Part shown: positions 1-34,484 of the stretch, piece after piece
Numbering within the stretch: position 1 is the stretch's first letter
Layout: each line of letters starts with the position of its first letter
From: Gordionus sp. m RMFG-2023
Lineage: Eukaryota; Nematomorpha; Gordioida; Chordodea; Parachordodidae
Direction: 5' to 3'
Length of the DNA stretch: 64,000 nucleotides
NCBI RefSeq assembly: GCF_954871325.1
Contig: NC_088775.1
Span: forward strand, 12,811,561-12,875,560
The notes under the pieces: model-generated
Database searches by the model: none
What the model saw: the letters and a program-made list of their open reading frames with translations, nothing else
What the model was told of the DNA's origin: nothing
Program-made: the position numbers and the translations under genes

Positions 1-603
1 ACGCGAGTTATAACTATTTTTTAAGAGGAAGGGGGGGGGGGGGTATAGGCGTATCCAGGATCTAGCTAAGGGGAGAAGCACTTAGATGAATTTTTTCCCC
101 ATAAATTTTATTGCAGTCTTTAAGTCCACTTATTGTAGGCCTTTGGCTATATTAAATTTTTATAAAAATAATTACGGGTTTTCACCTTTTTTTTATTAAA
201 ACCATATTTTTAAAAAATATTTTGAATTATAGTCTTTAATTTTAAAAAGTTATTAACTTTTACTAATTGTTCTTTCAAATTCTTCCCTATAATGAAATAT
301 TTTATACATTTTTAAGAGGAGAAAGGGTGGGGGGGGGACGGGGTCTAGGGGGAAATTTTTTATTATCCTAAAATGATGTCTACGATAACACACTGGGGAG
401 ATAACCCCCCCCCCCCCGGTTACGCGCCTGGGGGAGGTTAAGATACAAATCAATCTAAACATTTGCGCTCATTAAAGAAAAACATTTCAAAAGTAAAGTA
501 TCATTACAACTTACATAAAAATGAATTACTTTGCATATTTAAAAAATATGATATACATCAAATTATGAAATGATATTTAAGGTAATAATAAAATGTATTA
601 TAA
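1..603. other. Region left of the last visible ABCC10-like exon
   Basis: No coding exon is recognisable here, although the transporter gene must continue leftward: Q-loop, signature and Walker B of its second ATPase domain are still missing. The tract has long G runs near 38-50 and 327-336 and a C run near 404-417. GC-rich ends resembling a MITE occur near 44 (TAGGCGTATCCAGGATCT) and near 415-430 in inverted orientation, but no target duplication was found. Confidence 0.4.
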
Positions 604-677
604 TTAGTTACAAAAAATCCTAAAGGATAGCATTTTAACAAAAAATATATATAAATAATAAAACGATTCGTAGGTAC

Positions 678-22813
<22,136 letters not shown>

Positions 22814-23456
22814 ATTGCTTTGAATTCAATTAAGATTCGAAAGAAGAAGCAAAAACCTATATCTGAAATCCACCTTTTGAAAGGCTCATATTTTTCAATT
22901 AATGCCCAAATTCGAAAATGATCATTTAGTCAAAAAAAATTGTTTCTTGCATTCATCTCTAATGAAAAAGTCCTAAACATTGTAATAAGAAAAAATTAAT
23001 TAGTTAAAATAGGTGATTATAATACTGCCCAGGCTCGATAAATTTTTTGTCATTTGGTTATGTCCTAAATATATTTTAAAAAATCTCAAAATTTCAGAAC
23101 TTTCGTAACTTTATAAAATCATAAAAAATATCTATTTTTTAAAAGTTGTAAATTTTGAAATTTATAATTCTTATAAAATTATATTTATACTACCCATTTA
23201 ATTTAATACTTCCCATTAGCCTTAAACATAATAAAATGCAACTCTCTCCGCTTTATATTCTCAATGACCGAAACCCCCTAATTGAATATTTTATGCATAG
23301 GATAGACTTAGGCTATTTTGCTCCCAAATTCACGCTAAAAGGGAATTTGGATCTCAATCAATAAAAGACAGCAAAAATTAATGACTTTATATAATTGTGA
23401 TTTACTAATATTAATTTTTTTTTCAATAATTGTGAAAATTATTTTGTAATTTTATT
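22814..23456. other. Upstream flank of the ABCC10-like gene
   Basis: AT-rich, with no coding exon or clear promoter element that I can point to. The transcription start of the transporter should lie here. Confidence 0.4.
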
Positions 23457-23745
23457 TAGTGATCTGCATCGGGCCTAATTTTTCAAGCCCGGCCCGAAAT
23501 TTTTTTTGAAAAATTTTGCCAGCCCGGCCCGAATTTATTTAAATATATAAATTAATTCTTTTAATTATTCAAAATAAACGAAATATGTTATATGTCGTCT
23601 ATTTTCTATAAATAAAATAACATATTTTTATTTTACATAAAAAATTCAACATAAATTCGATAAATTTAGATATATTTTTAAAAAATTAAGGCCCGACCCG
23701 GTCCGGCCAGAATTTTCTTAAAAAATATTACTTTTGCAGACCTCT
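23457..23745. mobile_element. hAT-like MITE, CCCGGCC group, 289 bp
   Basis: Left end TAGTGATCTGCATCGGGCC; the right end, read in complement, is similar (TTAGAGGTCTGCA). AATTTTATT flanks both sides (23448-23456 and 23746-23754). AAGCCCGGCCCGAAAT near the left end also occurs, inverted, at the right end of the 41.0-41.7 kb copy. Confidence 0.7.
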
Positions 23746-24326
23746 AATTTTATTATCATTTTTGACTTTATACTAAGCTTTCCTATTATAGTTAATTAAT
23801 TAATAAATTGGAATAGCAGAAATTTGAAAAATATAAGTTTATTTCTTACTTTTTTTCGTAACACAACTTTATATGCTAGCTGGAATTTATTAAATTTTTA
23901 TAATCTCTAGGAATTTAAAACATTAATAAACTTTCGTAAATTCGAAAAAATGATATAGGTATTTTATTTTTAAATTAAAAATAGCTCATTTCTCTTTTTC
24001 GTTAAATTTACGAAATTTTATTAATTATATATTTGTTATTTAGGACACAAAAAAGTTTATAGCGAAATCTGAAATTAACATGGTAGGTACTCGTGCACGT
24101 GCTAGAATACATTTCCGTTTAACTAGGATTTAAAAAAATTTGTAATCATCAATATAAGAATTTACAAAAAATGTTTCAAACTTGCATATTTAAAGTTACA
24201 TTAAAAATATTGTTGTTTTTTATTGCTTATATACCAATACACTTTTCATATCGATCCGATTCAGGCATAAGTAATGATTACATTTATTTAGCCTAAATAT
24301 CTTCATTTATCTTGTGTGGATCAAAA

Positions 24327-24510
24327 GTTAGTGTTGTTAAATAGTCGAGTTTTTACGACTCTGAAATCAAGTTGGAGTCGCAAAACTCATTTTAAATTGA
24401 GGATCAATGAGCCGCATGAGTCGGCTCAATTTATCGGCTCGATGAGTTGCTTCAGAGTCGGCTCGATGAGTTGACTCGCTGTGTCGGCTCGCTGAGTCGG
24501 CTCTATATAT
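24327..24510. repeat. Family A repeat end plus GAGTCGGCTC minisatellite
   Basis: AGTGTTGTTAAATAGTCGAG matches the terminal sequence of palindromic family A. It is followed by several degenerate copies of a short unit containing GAGTCGGCTCGATGAGTTG (24410-24505). An open frame on the minus strand here is a by-product of the repeat. Confidence 0.55.
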
Positions 24511-24869
24511 AATAATAAAAAAATAAAAAATAATTTTATTTGTGCCATTAATTATAAATTGTGGCAAAAACCACTTCAAGGGGCTTCCTACCTAAACCAT
24601 TAGTTTTTTTAGGCCATAATAAATTGAAAATCATTTTTATTTATTAATAATGATACGCATAGAATAATTAATTGTTCAAATTATCATAATATTTATAAAG
24701 TGAAGCTATTAAGTGAAATGAAATCTTTTATAGTTTTTTTTTTATCTTTTTCTAAAATTATCTATTTTTTATGTGTATTAAAAGAAGTGGTTTTTTCTAA
24801 ATAATTTATTTTTAAATATTAATATCAAATTTTTTATGTTATTTATATGATATGATCTTTTTAAGGATA

Positions 24870-26180
24870 CTATACTATTAATGTGATAATTGTCATATTC
24901 GTTATTTTTTTTAAATTTTGAAATTTTTTGGCACAAAAGGGTAAAATAAAATTAAATTGTAAAGTTGATAAATTATAAATTAAATGAAGATGCCCTTGGA
25001 TAAATGATAATTATATCGGTATTTTTAAGATATTATATATTTTTTGCCGCAAATAGGCAAAAATTAGTATTGCAAACATGTTTAAATAAAACTTAAAAGT
25101 AGATGCACCATATATAAGTGACAATTGTCATAATCGTTATTTTTAAAGTTTTTTGCATATTCTTGACGCAAATGGGTAAAAACATAGATTGTAAACATGT
25201 TAAAATAAAATTTCAGTGAATATACCATAGATAAGTGATAATTGTCATAATCGTTATTTTTAAAGTTTTTTGAATTTTTTTGACGCAAATGGGTAAAAAC
25301 ATCAAACATGTTAAAATATAATTTCAGTGAATAGGTACCATAGATAAGTGACAATTGTCATAATCGTTATTTTTAAAGTTTTTTCAATTTTTTTGACGCA
25401 AATGGGTAAAAACATATATTGTAAACATGTTAAAATAAAACGTAAATGAAGATGCACCCTAGATAAGTGACAATTGTCATAATCTTTATTTTTAAGTTTT
25501 TTGAATTTTTTTGACGCAAATGGGTAAAAACATAGATTGTAAACAAGTTTAAATAAAATTTCAGTGAATGTGTACCCTAGATAAGTGACAATTGTCATAA
25601 TCGTTATTTTTAAAGTTTTTTGAATTTTTTTGACGCAAATGGATAAAAACATACATTGTAAACATGTTAAAATAAAATTTCAGTGAATATGTACCATGGA
25701 TAAGTGACAATTGTCATAATCGTTATTTTTGAATTTTTTTGACGCAAAGGGGTAAAAATAGATTGTAAACATGTTAAAATATAATTTCAGTTAATATGTA
25801 CCATAGATAAGTGACAATGGTCATAATCGTTATTTTTAAAGTTTTTTCAATTTTTTTGACGCAAATGGGTAAAAACATAGATTGTAAACATGTTAAAATA
25901 AAACGTAAATGAAGATGCACCCTAGATAAGTGACAATTGTCATAATCTTTATTTTTGGACTTTTTTAAATTTTTTTAAAGCAAATTGGTAAAAATATATA
26001 TTGTAAACATGTTAATTAAAACTTCACTAAAGATGTACCCTAGATAAGTGGCAATTGTCATAATCTTTATTTTTGGACTTTTTTGAACATGTTAAATTAA
26101 AACTTCACTAAAGATGTACCCTAGATAAGTGGCAATTGTCATAATCGTTATTATTTAATTTTTTTGAACTATTTTAGATA
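24870..26180. repeat. Tandem array, about 12 units of about 118 bp
   Basis: The 10-bp palindrome GACAATTGTC (or a near match) recurs at about 24888, 25006, 25120, 25237, 25350, 25469, 25587, 25706, 25813, 25932, 26050 and 26131. The usual spacing is 113-120 bp; one unit is shortened to 107 and the last to 81. Each unit also has GACGCAAATGGGTAAAAACA and TGTAAACATGTTAAAATAAA. Outer units are more diverged than central ones. Frames at 25082-25652 are repeat-driven. Confidence 0.92.
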
Positions 26181-26429
26181 TAACATAGAAAAATAATTTA
26201 TATGTAATATTTTTAAACTTTTTAAAGCATATAAATTTTGACAATTATTGATTATTTCAAAATTATTGAAAATATATTTTTAACCAAGGTTGTTATCAGA
26301 ACACTGCTACCCAATCAAATTTTTAAAAAAAAAAAATTGTCATAGTATATTTTGTATATTTTAGATGGCTTTATTATGTATGAGATTATTGGAAATAATT
26401 TTTAAAGAAGTATGGGTGAACATTAAAAG

Positions 26430-26600
26430 GAGTGATACTAAAGAGAATATAAAAGATATACCATAGAAAAGTAACAATTTTTATATAATTATTTTAACTT
26501 TTTTGAATTTTTGTGTCGCAAATAGGTTAAAATTTATACTAAGATGTTAAAATAAAATTCCAATAAAGATGTACCATAGAAATTGTCAAATCATTATTTA
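26430..26600. repeat. Degenerate outlier units of the 118-bp repeat
   Basis: Sequence such as TTGTGTCGCAAATAGGTTAA and AAGATGTACCATAGAA repeats the array consensus imperfectly, separated from the main array by about 250 bp. Confidence 0.6.
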
Positions 26601-27095
26601 ACTTTTACCATTTTATATCGTTGTAAATAGTAAATGCATGACTTTTACTATTAAATAACGATAAAATTATAAAAGTTGGAAGGCTAAACCTTTCTTCTTT
26701 ATCTCTTCTTTTAAAATTCATCTAAATATATTATACTTTAACCAAATCTTTTACACAAATTTAAACACCTCTTTTGTATCTCTCCTTAAAATATTAAACT
26801 TTTGCACAAATTTTAAACAACTCTTCTTGTATCTTTCCGATGCCTCCCCAATGAATCCTCCCATTTTACTCCCCAATGAATCCTCAGATTTTTCTCTTAA
26901 AATCCCCCTCCCCTTTATGAATTCTCCCCATATCCCCTATTAATCCTCCTGCTTATAAATACAGATTTTTTAATTCATATTAATCGATTTCTTTTTATAT
27001 AAATGAACTTTTAAATTAATTTTTCTTTCATTTCGAAAATCATATTTTAGATATTCGTCATTCCGTTTTCAAAAAAATTTATCCACAATATAAAT

Positions 27096-27888
27096 CAGAG
27101 ACCTGCAGGCCCGGCCCTAAGCTCGGCCGGGCTTGAAATTTTTTTTTTAAAATTAATACATTGTGAATTATATTCGCGAATGTAATATATTCAAAGAAAA
27201 ATTAATCTTCCATTTTTATGAATATTAGTTTTATTTTTATAAATGCAATATATAATATAGTATATTCTCAAAATATTATTTACTTCCATTTTTATAAATA
27301 TCAGTATTATTTCTTTTATAAATACAATATTATAGAGTATATTCTCAAAATATTAACGTTTTACTAATTTTGTTAGACGACTCGATTTGATCCGATATTT
27401 AAAAACGGCTATCTCTATAATTTAGACAGGTAAATTTGCCTAAGCCTCGAGATTTAGCTAAAAGATTTCCAAACCTTTATGCTATCTATTATCAAAATTT
27501 TCAGTCTTACCTAATAATTTTCTGGATAAAATATTGAGTTAGCCGTTTTTAAAAATCCGCTCAAATCGAGTTATAACAACACTACTTTTTACCATGAATT
27601 TTTTAAATACAAATTAAAATTATCATAAATACAATTTATTAATTCTCAAAACAATTTTTTTATCAATTTGTAATATGCTAAATATCTGTTTAGAATAAAA
27701 AAGATAAAATATATAATATGCTTATTAAGATAATTCTCGCTGAAAAATACTGTAAAATATCGAATAGGGGAATTTTTGTATACATAACAAGGTCGAATAT
27801 AATTTAAAAAATCCAGGCAGGGCCTAAAATTTTAAAAACAATTCCGGGCTGGGCCCGGCCGTTTAAATGATACATCTGCAGGTCTCTG
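27096..27888 (-). mobile_element. hAT derivative with perfect ends and target duplication
   Basis: A 793-bp element with CAGAGACCTGCAGGCCCGGC at the left, CTGCAGGTCTCTG at the right, and ATATAAAT on both sides (27088-27095 and 27889-27896). Internal sequence matches the 3871-5642 element in reverse orientation. A family A palindrome (about 27366-27590) is nested inside. No transposase remains. Confidence 0.9.
27366..27590. repeat. Palindromic MITE family A, nested copy
   Basis: Inverted arms contain TATTTAAAAACGGCTA at the left and TAGCCGTTTTTAAAAATCCG at the right, with TTGTTAGACG and ATAACAACACT towards the ends. The arrangement matches copies at 36536-36745 and elsewhere. Confidence 0.7.
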
Positions 27889-27896
27889 ATATAAAT

Positions 27897-29208
27897 TAAA
27901 AGAAACATTATCTCTTCTGTTCCCCCTTATCATTTAACCCTAAATTCATTAATTTTTTTTTAAAAAAATTACCTAATAAAGACTTTTAAAGAAAACGGGT
28001 AAGTATATGAATTGCGGGAGAATTTAGTGAAAATTTTTAAGTTTCTTTGATTATATAATATTATAATTATCTATATATATAATCACCGTAATCAAGAATT
28101 GAACGTTTTCGTATTAATGTTAATTTTTATTTTTCCTATCATCTTAATGTTAATTTTTATTTTTTCTATCAACTTTCTTATCTTCTTAATGTTAAATAAA
28201 TCGATAGAGACTATATATCTCTAATGTAAAATTTTAAGAAAATTTTCTGTATACCACGGTCGAACCCATGATTTAACGTTTTAAAGGCAAACGTTCTTCC
28301 CACTCAGCCACCTTCTATATTAAATTTTGTAATCTTATATATGTTATTATTTTGCTATTAACATATTTTTCAATTAATTTATATAATTTAGATCTTATTG
28401 TTATATTAAAAAGAATACTAACCTCACCTCAAATTATGATAAGAATGAATATTATTAAATTTAAAATAGCAAATTAAATTATATTTAGCCAATTGTAAAA
28501 TAAATATTTACCTCATATTAATTTTAGCGTAAGTATTTATATTCAATCAAAGTAAAGTTTATTAATTTTTATAAATTATTTTTATATTACAATTTAGATT
28601 TAACAAATAAATTTAAATTATTTACCACCCCAAAATATGGTAATAATTTTTTTTTATCTCAACCACAATATGGGAGCTCTGCAAATAGTATAAAATATCT
28701 ATTTATCAATATCTTCTCATGCCAGAAAATTAACCTCCCTCACTAATCCCAAATACTTATTATAATTTAGATTTAACAAATAAATTTAAATTATATTTAG
28801 CCAATACATTTATCTCATATTACCACCCCAAAATATGCCAGTATAAAAATTTCATCTCAACAACAATATTTGAACTCTGGAAATGACATACAATACCAAT
28901 TTATCAATATCTACACTACATTTTCATATATTTTACGTTAAATTTAATAAAATGAATAAATAATCACTAAAATTTCTCATTTATTTTATATAAAAAAATG
29001 TATTTAAAAAAAAATTCATATAATAGTTCAAGATTTTATTATTCCCGTCATTCTTGACGGGTCATCGTTATATATCTCAATAAAAATAATAAAAAGTAAA
29101 AACTTAATTAGGGATGTTGTTTATAAAATGCAAAAGATTTGTTGATTTCAAAAATTATTCCTTTTTAAAAAGAACAAATTAAATTTTTGTTACATTTTTC
29201 GCACTATT
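27897..29208. other. AT-rich intergenic DNA with simple duplications
   Basis: No gene seen. Short repeats of CTTAATGTTAATTTTTATTTT occur at 28120-28190, and a duplicated segment (TTTAGATTTAACAAATAAAT) occurs at about 28600 and 28770. A tRNA-like piece at 28251-28313 is listed separately. Confidence 0.4.
28251..28313 (-). repeat. tRNA-like fragment (SINE head or tRNA pseudogene)
   Basis: The minus strand reads GGTGGCTGAGTGGGAAGAAC, an A-box-like start, then ATGGGTTCGACCGTGG, a B-box/T-arm. The anticodon loop lacks the usual U33, and there is no matching acceptor stem. A functional tRNA is unlikely. Confidence 0.55.
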
Positions 29209-29209
29209 T

Positions 29210-29290
29210 GAAATGAGTTTTACGACTCAAAACTTGACTTAAATTTAGGCTAAGTCGACTCGACTAAGCCGATTAACAACACTAAAAGGT
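29210..29290. repeat. Family A related fragment
   Basis: GAGTTTTACGACTCAAAACT and the end AACAACACT are an inverted, shortened match to the 24327-24400 region. Confidence 0.5.
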
Positions 29291-31194
29291 CAATAAATAA
29301 ATAAAATTTAAATTTTTGATCCAAAAAGGAATTCTTAAATAATAAACAAAAAAAATTATATTTTAAAAATTATATGGCATTTTAAATTTTAAAAAAAATT
29401 TTGAATATAGACAAAAAAAAGTAGTTGTATAAATTTGTTAAGATTTGGCTTCGCTTAGAGGATAATTGAAATGCTTTATGTTATATTTTTTCACCTATAA
29501 GGAATTTATTGTATAGTCCTTTAATATTTTTAATAATATACACAGTTTCTGAGTGTACGATCATTATTATACCTGAAAATGAGGTAGCATTATCAGTTAG
29601 GAAACAAACAATTGTAAATTTAATGTTTTTTAAAAAAAAGTATATATTAAATCTTTTGGATCTATTTTATGAAAAATATCGTCTGATTATTTTTCCGCGA
29701 TGCACCAATTCCTTTTTACCCAACTGTTACTGTTGCCTTTTATTTTTATCATAAAAATTTCGAATATTAACTTTTAAAATTCACCTTTCTTTTTATTCGA
29801 TTGTTTATTTTTTTTTGATTTATTTAACTTCATTAATTTTGGTTTAAGTAGGCCATCTTGTGGGAAGATATTACACGAAAAATTCATTTAAATAAAATGA
29901 ATACGGTAAATGGGTAGCTATTTATACTGCGCTATTTTTCTAGCATAACATTAACCTCCCATCTCCATATCTCTATATCCGTTTACCATACTTCGTCAAA
30001 GTTATTAGTCCAGCCAGGGATCAAGGAACTAAAGAAAAATATATATAAATAATAGCCTAAGTTACCAACTTACCTAAGGCTGCGTTCAAAATGTTTTTAA
30101 AAAATCATTAAAATTTTAAAATTTTCGCAAATTAATAACAAAACACTTTGGACACATTTAAGTTTTAAAAAAATTAAAATATTTTAAATGCTTGATATAA
30201 TTTTATTAGTTATTTATTATAAAATATTTGAAGATAGGACTGAACATACTGATCATAATTCAGGTTATATGTTTTTCCAATTTCCTCCCAAATTTTCCTA
30301 TTTTCTACAGAATCTCTGAATTTTTAGTCATTTTTGAACCAGAGGTTCCATTCTTATGCTTTCCATAAAATTATATTCTGATACTAAAAAATATATTAAT
30401 ATAAAAGGCTATGATCGTTTGGGTTAATAAATTTATAAAAATTAACAGCATTAAAAATTGTACTTACTAATTTTTTATAAAAATTTCAAAAATAAATTTT
30501 GAGTAAATTCGAATAAATATCGAAAAATGAAATTGGACATCATTTTATTTTTACATTAAAAATAGCTTATGTAATTTTTTTCTTCAAAATTTATTTATTT
30601 ATTTATTTATATTTTTAAGATTTTGGACGCAGCCTAAAATAAATTATGAAAATAACATAAAAAAATTAATATGGAATAAAAAAATATTGGAATTAAGGGG
30701 AAAAGCTGTCACGCTGAGTTAATTTGTTTATACTGGTCAGAACTGTGTAGTGTTCAGAGCATGTAGATGGGTCCTTTCCAAAAGTTTTTAAATAAATAAT
30801 AACCATATATGTGTCATATTATTATTTAAAATTATTTATTTTTAAAAATTAATTTGTTTAATATTTATCAAATTTATAAATAGTCGCCTGATTTTATATA
30901 TCAGGTATAGAACTCGTGATCTCTTTGCCTCAAAAAATTATAAAAGGGACTAGATTTTATAATTATTATGACTTTTTGTTTTTTTTGTAATTATATATTT
31001 AGTTGGTGAATAAATTTTGGAGTTGAAAATATTACTTTTAGTTTTAGAGTTATGTTGGTAAATTGAGTGAGTTATTAAATAGCGTTGTACTGGTAGGTTT
31101 TTTTATTGTATATAATTTTCACATGTGGATATTTTATATCTATTAGTTTTATCAACGTTATTTTTATTCACAAATTTAATTGAAACTTAGCAGG

Positions 31195-31530
31195 GTATTT
31201 CACTGTCAAAAGCTATAATCAGATAGTCCAAATAAAAGAGTATTGTTTGCATTGGGGGTATTTTCACTGATAAATATCCTTGACCTTGATCCAATTTATA
31301 TATGAATTCAGTTTATTCTTTTATAACCAGTGGATGCTTTCCATATGTTGTAAGTAGATCAGTCGGTTTAATATCTGATTCCCCTATTTTGTCCAGATAT
31401 CTTTTCATTAATGGCACCTAGGCACCACTATAAAATCAGTGTTTACATTTAAACCATTGACTTTCATTACAGGTTGACTTGGTTGTGCCTTTTCACTGTA
31501 ATATTGTACCCCCACTTAATTACATTTATT
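31195..31530 (-). pseudogene. Possible Gypsy-type protease-region fossil
   Basis: On the minus strand, short stretches such as QPVMKVNGLNVNTDF and ESDIKPTDLLTTYGKHPLVI resemble the protease region of Gypsy/BEL polyproteins. No other part of such an element is recognisable nearby. It is broken and old. Confidence 0.35.
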
Positions 31531-32026
31531 AACACATCCCATTAAAGTTATTATAGCATATCCTTTAAAGTCTATTAAAATCTATATGAGATGCAAAAAT
31601 AATTTGCACAAATTTACAGAATTTTACTAAATGTAGGTTGTTAAAATTCTGTGGAGCTTGTTTTTCTATTTTTTCAATACTATGATTCCCAAAATAGGAT
31701 AAGAAAATAAATTTTAATTTGGTGTCAGAATAATTTTTTATAAATTAAATAAAGCAAACACTTAAAATATTGAATAAAATCTGCATACTTCAATATGATG
31801 TGATTAAAATAATTTTTTACCCTTATAATGCCAAAATGATCCTAAATTTCCAGTGTATTATCACTAAGTACTCTCAACTCTGCTCAATAATATTTTAATA
31901 ACTGTTGTTACCAGTGTTGAATATGAAGAAATCATCAAAATAAACTGTTCAAGTCTTAATGGTTTATAAAATTAAATAATAACATATAACTCAAATCAGA
32001 CATTCTATGTATATAATATAACATTA

Positions 32027-34484
32027 CAGTGACCCCTACAACGGGGGGGGGGGGGGGGTCCGAAGCAACTGCTGCTATAAATTTCTATGGGGGTACTTTT
32101 TTTTTTAAAATTTTTTTTTTTATTTTTTAAAAAATTTTTATGGTCGATGTTTAGCAAATTAGTTTGTTATCCGATATTTCTTATCATAAAATTATTTTTC
32201 CACTTTCAAGATTTGGCGCAAAATTAAAATTTTATCAAAGGGAATAGTAAAAATTTAAATATTTAATCTTATATATAATCATTTATAATTTCTAGATCAT
32301 TGTCAAAATATGCCCAAAAATATTAACCAAAAAAAATATAAATGCTTGATTAAAAATTAAGATGGCAATATGATGAGCCTTATTAAACTTATTGCAGATT
32401 CTAGCCTGTTCTTAAAATGTATATACAAGATAATAAAGAAAGAAGAAGTGAGAAAAAAATTAAGGGATTAAAATCTAAATTATATTCAAATCTGTTATCA
32501 TATAATAACATAAATATTCTTATTGAAACCATGAAAAATATGATTATAAAAAAAATTCAAAAGGAGATTGAATTCAACAGGTGCTATTCAATTATAGATG
32601 ATGGCACATATGATGTATCGAAATCAGAAGCAATAGCTTTGATAGTGAGATATGTTGAAAATAGCGAGACACCTAAGCCCGTTGAAAGGCTGATTAGACA
32701 TTTATTGTACGGGAAATATAACGGGCCTCGATATTAAAAAGAATATAATATCCAAGCTTGGCTCCATGAATCTACCCATCGAATTCCTATTGGGGCAAAG
32801 CTATGATGGCACCTCAAACATGAGTGGAAGAATTAATGGAGTGCAGGCTTTGATTAGAGCGGAGGCGCCAAAGGCAGCTTTTATTTGGTGCTATATCGAT
32901 TAAATTTAATAGTTGTTCAATTATGCCAATCAGTAAAAGAGCTGCGAAATGTCTTGGGAATATTAGACGAAATTTACGCATATTTTAATGGTGTTAAAAG
33001 ATATGAAGTGCTCAAAACATGTCAGAGTGATTTACTGACAAAATCACATAGATTTTTACGCATCAAGAATACCACTCGGTAATATTATCTTAATTGTTTC
33101 GATATATAATGTTTATTTTATATTTATAGAAGCTGGCTAACATCATATAAGGCCATTGTAAATTTTTTCCTACTTTATGATGCTTTGAAGGCAGCTTTGG
33201 CAAATTTAAAGGATTCTGAAGCTGCCACTTCCACTATGGCTACTGCTCTAGTCTATAGAATAGAAAAATTTGATTTTATTTTATCACTATGTGTTTTGGA
33301 TAAAATATTGTTGATAACAAGCTTGGCTTGTACAAAATTGCAAACCATTTCGAAGGATATAGGGTTTGCAATAAATCAAATTCAATTGGCAAAAGATTGC
33401 CTGATTAATATGAGAAGTATAATTTAAATTATTATCTTTTATTATTTTATAATCCTAAAATTGATAATAACACTGAATTTTTGGATGTCTTTTCAAAGGC
33501 CCAAGATTTTATGAAGAAGAGAAATTTACCTTTTGATTTTGAAAGTTCAAGACTTCAAACATTACAATCCAAAAAGGAGAGGTATATATATACTTTCATC
33601 ATTAAATATAATATTTTATTTTAGCTTTAAAATCAGTGTGTTTTATGCTGCACTTGATTTAATTATTATGCAGTTTAGTGAAAGATTTAACGATGAATCG
33701 ATAAAATTTTTGAGTCAAACATCATTTTTTACTCCAGAGGGAATGGCGGAAAAGGCAATTGTTAAAGATGATATCAAGGATATCTGTGAATTTTATCAAT
33801 TAAATACAAGTCAAGTTTGAAATGTTGATGTTTAGAAATATTTATAAAATGGCTAAAACGGGGGACGTAATTATTACTCGAGACCTAGAGATTAAAGAAG
33901 ATTTGTCAGATTCTGAGAATTGTAAATTTATTTAATTAAAATATTTTTACTAATACATTATTTAGCTTCTTCTGATGATGATAATAATTCTGAGATGAAT
34001 GATTCAGACTGGAGAAACTATTCATTTATTTTACCTTATCGTCTGCTTGTAAATTTTTCTGCTTTCCCAAATTTAACAATTTTATATAAATATTTATTAA
34101 CTATTCCTACTACATCATGTACTGCCGAAAGGGTCATGAGTAAAATTAAAACAAGACTTCGTAGTGTCATGAAAGATCCATTTCTTAATTGATTTAACCA
34201 TTTTATCAATGGAAAATAATTTATTTAAACAATTAAATATTGATGAAATTATAAATTCTTTTGCTTTCTCTTCCCCTAATTTATCTAAATTATTAATTTA
34301 AAAATAATATTTTTAAAGCATATATTTTTTACATTATATTTATATTATAATAAATATTGATGCAATAAAAATTATTTTTGAAATTTATTGGTGTCAAAAA
34401 ATAATTTACAATGGGGGGGGGGGGGGGGGGGGTACTTTAGGGGGGTATTCTGCTTCTATCCCTCAAAAAGTGTAGGGGTCACTG
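32027..34484 (+). mobile_element. hAT transposon with intact ends and intron-bearing transposase gene
   Basis: A 2,458-bp element with 14-bp inverted ends CAGTGACCCCTACA (32027-32040) and TGTAGGGGTCACTG (34471-34484). It is flanked by perfect 8-bp duplications TAACATTA (32019-32026 and 34485-34492). Long G runs sit just inside both ends (about 32042-32058 and 34414-34432). The interior encodes a DUF4371/ZMYM-type hAT transposase on the plus strand. It is nearly whole, with a few frameshifts. Confidence 0.93.
32340..34192 (+). pseudogene. hAT transposase, DUF4371/ZMYM-type, with small introns
   Basis: Recognisable parts in order: NMMSLIKLIADSSLFLK (from about 32373); CYSIIDDGTYDVSKSEAIAL and PVERLIRHLL (32417-32737); GQSYDGTSNMSGRINGVQAL (32792 on), the family's YDGAxxMSG block; LNLIVVQLCQSVKELR (32885 on); then ALNLIIMQ-like helices and a dimerisation domain FPNLTILYKYLLTIPTTSCT followed by AERVMSKIKTRLRSVM (33995-34192). 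Likely introns are 33079-33129 (51 nt), 33582-33624 (43 nt) and 33922-33965 (44 nt); each has GT/AG ends and restores the frame. Frameshifts lie near 32420, 32740, 32895 and 33420. No N-terminal zinc finger was found. Confidence 0.8.

Noticed and set aside
24367-24579. Minus-strand frame with repeated Arg-Ala-Asp-Ser residues
   Set aside because: Produced by the GAGTCGGCTC minisatellite.
25082-25652. Overlapping open frames on the minus strand
   Set aside because: They follow the 118-bp tandem repeat unit and shift with it; no family resemblance.
29509-29754. An 81-codon plus-strand frame
   Set aside because: Begins at a non-ATG codon, has no recognisable motif and lies in AT-rich repeat-bearing DNA.
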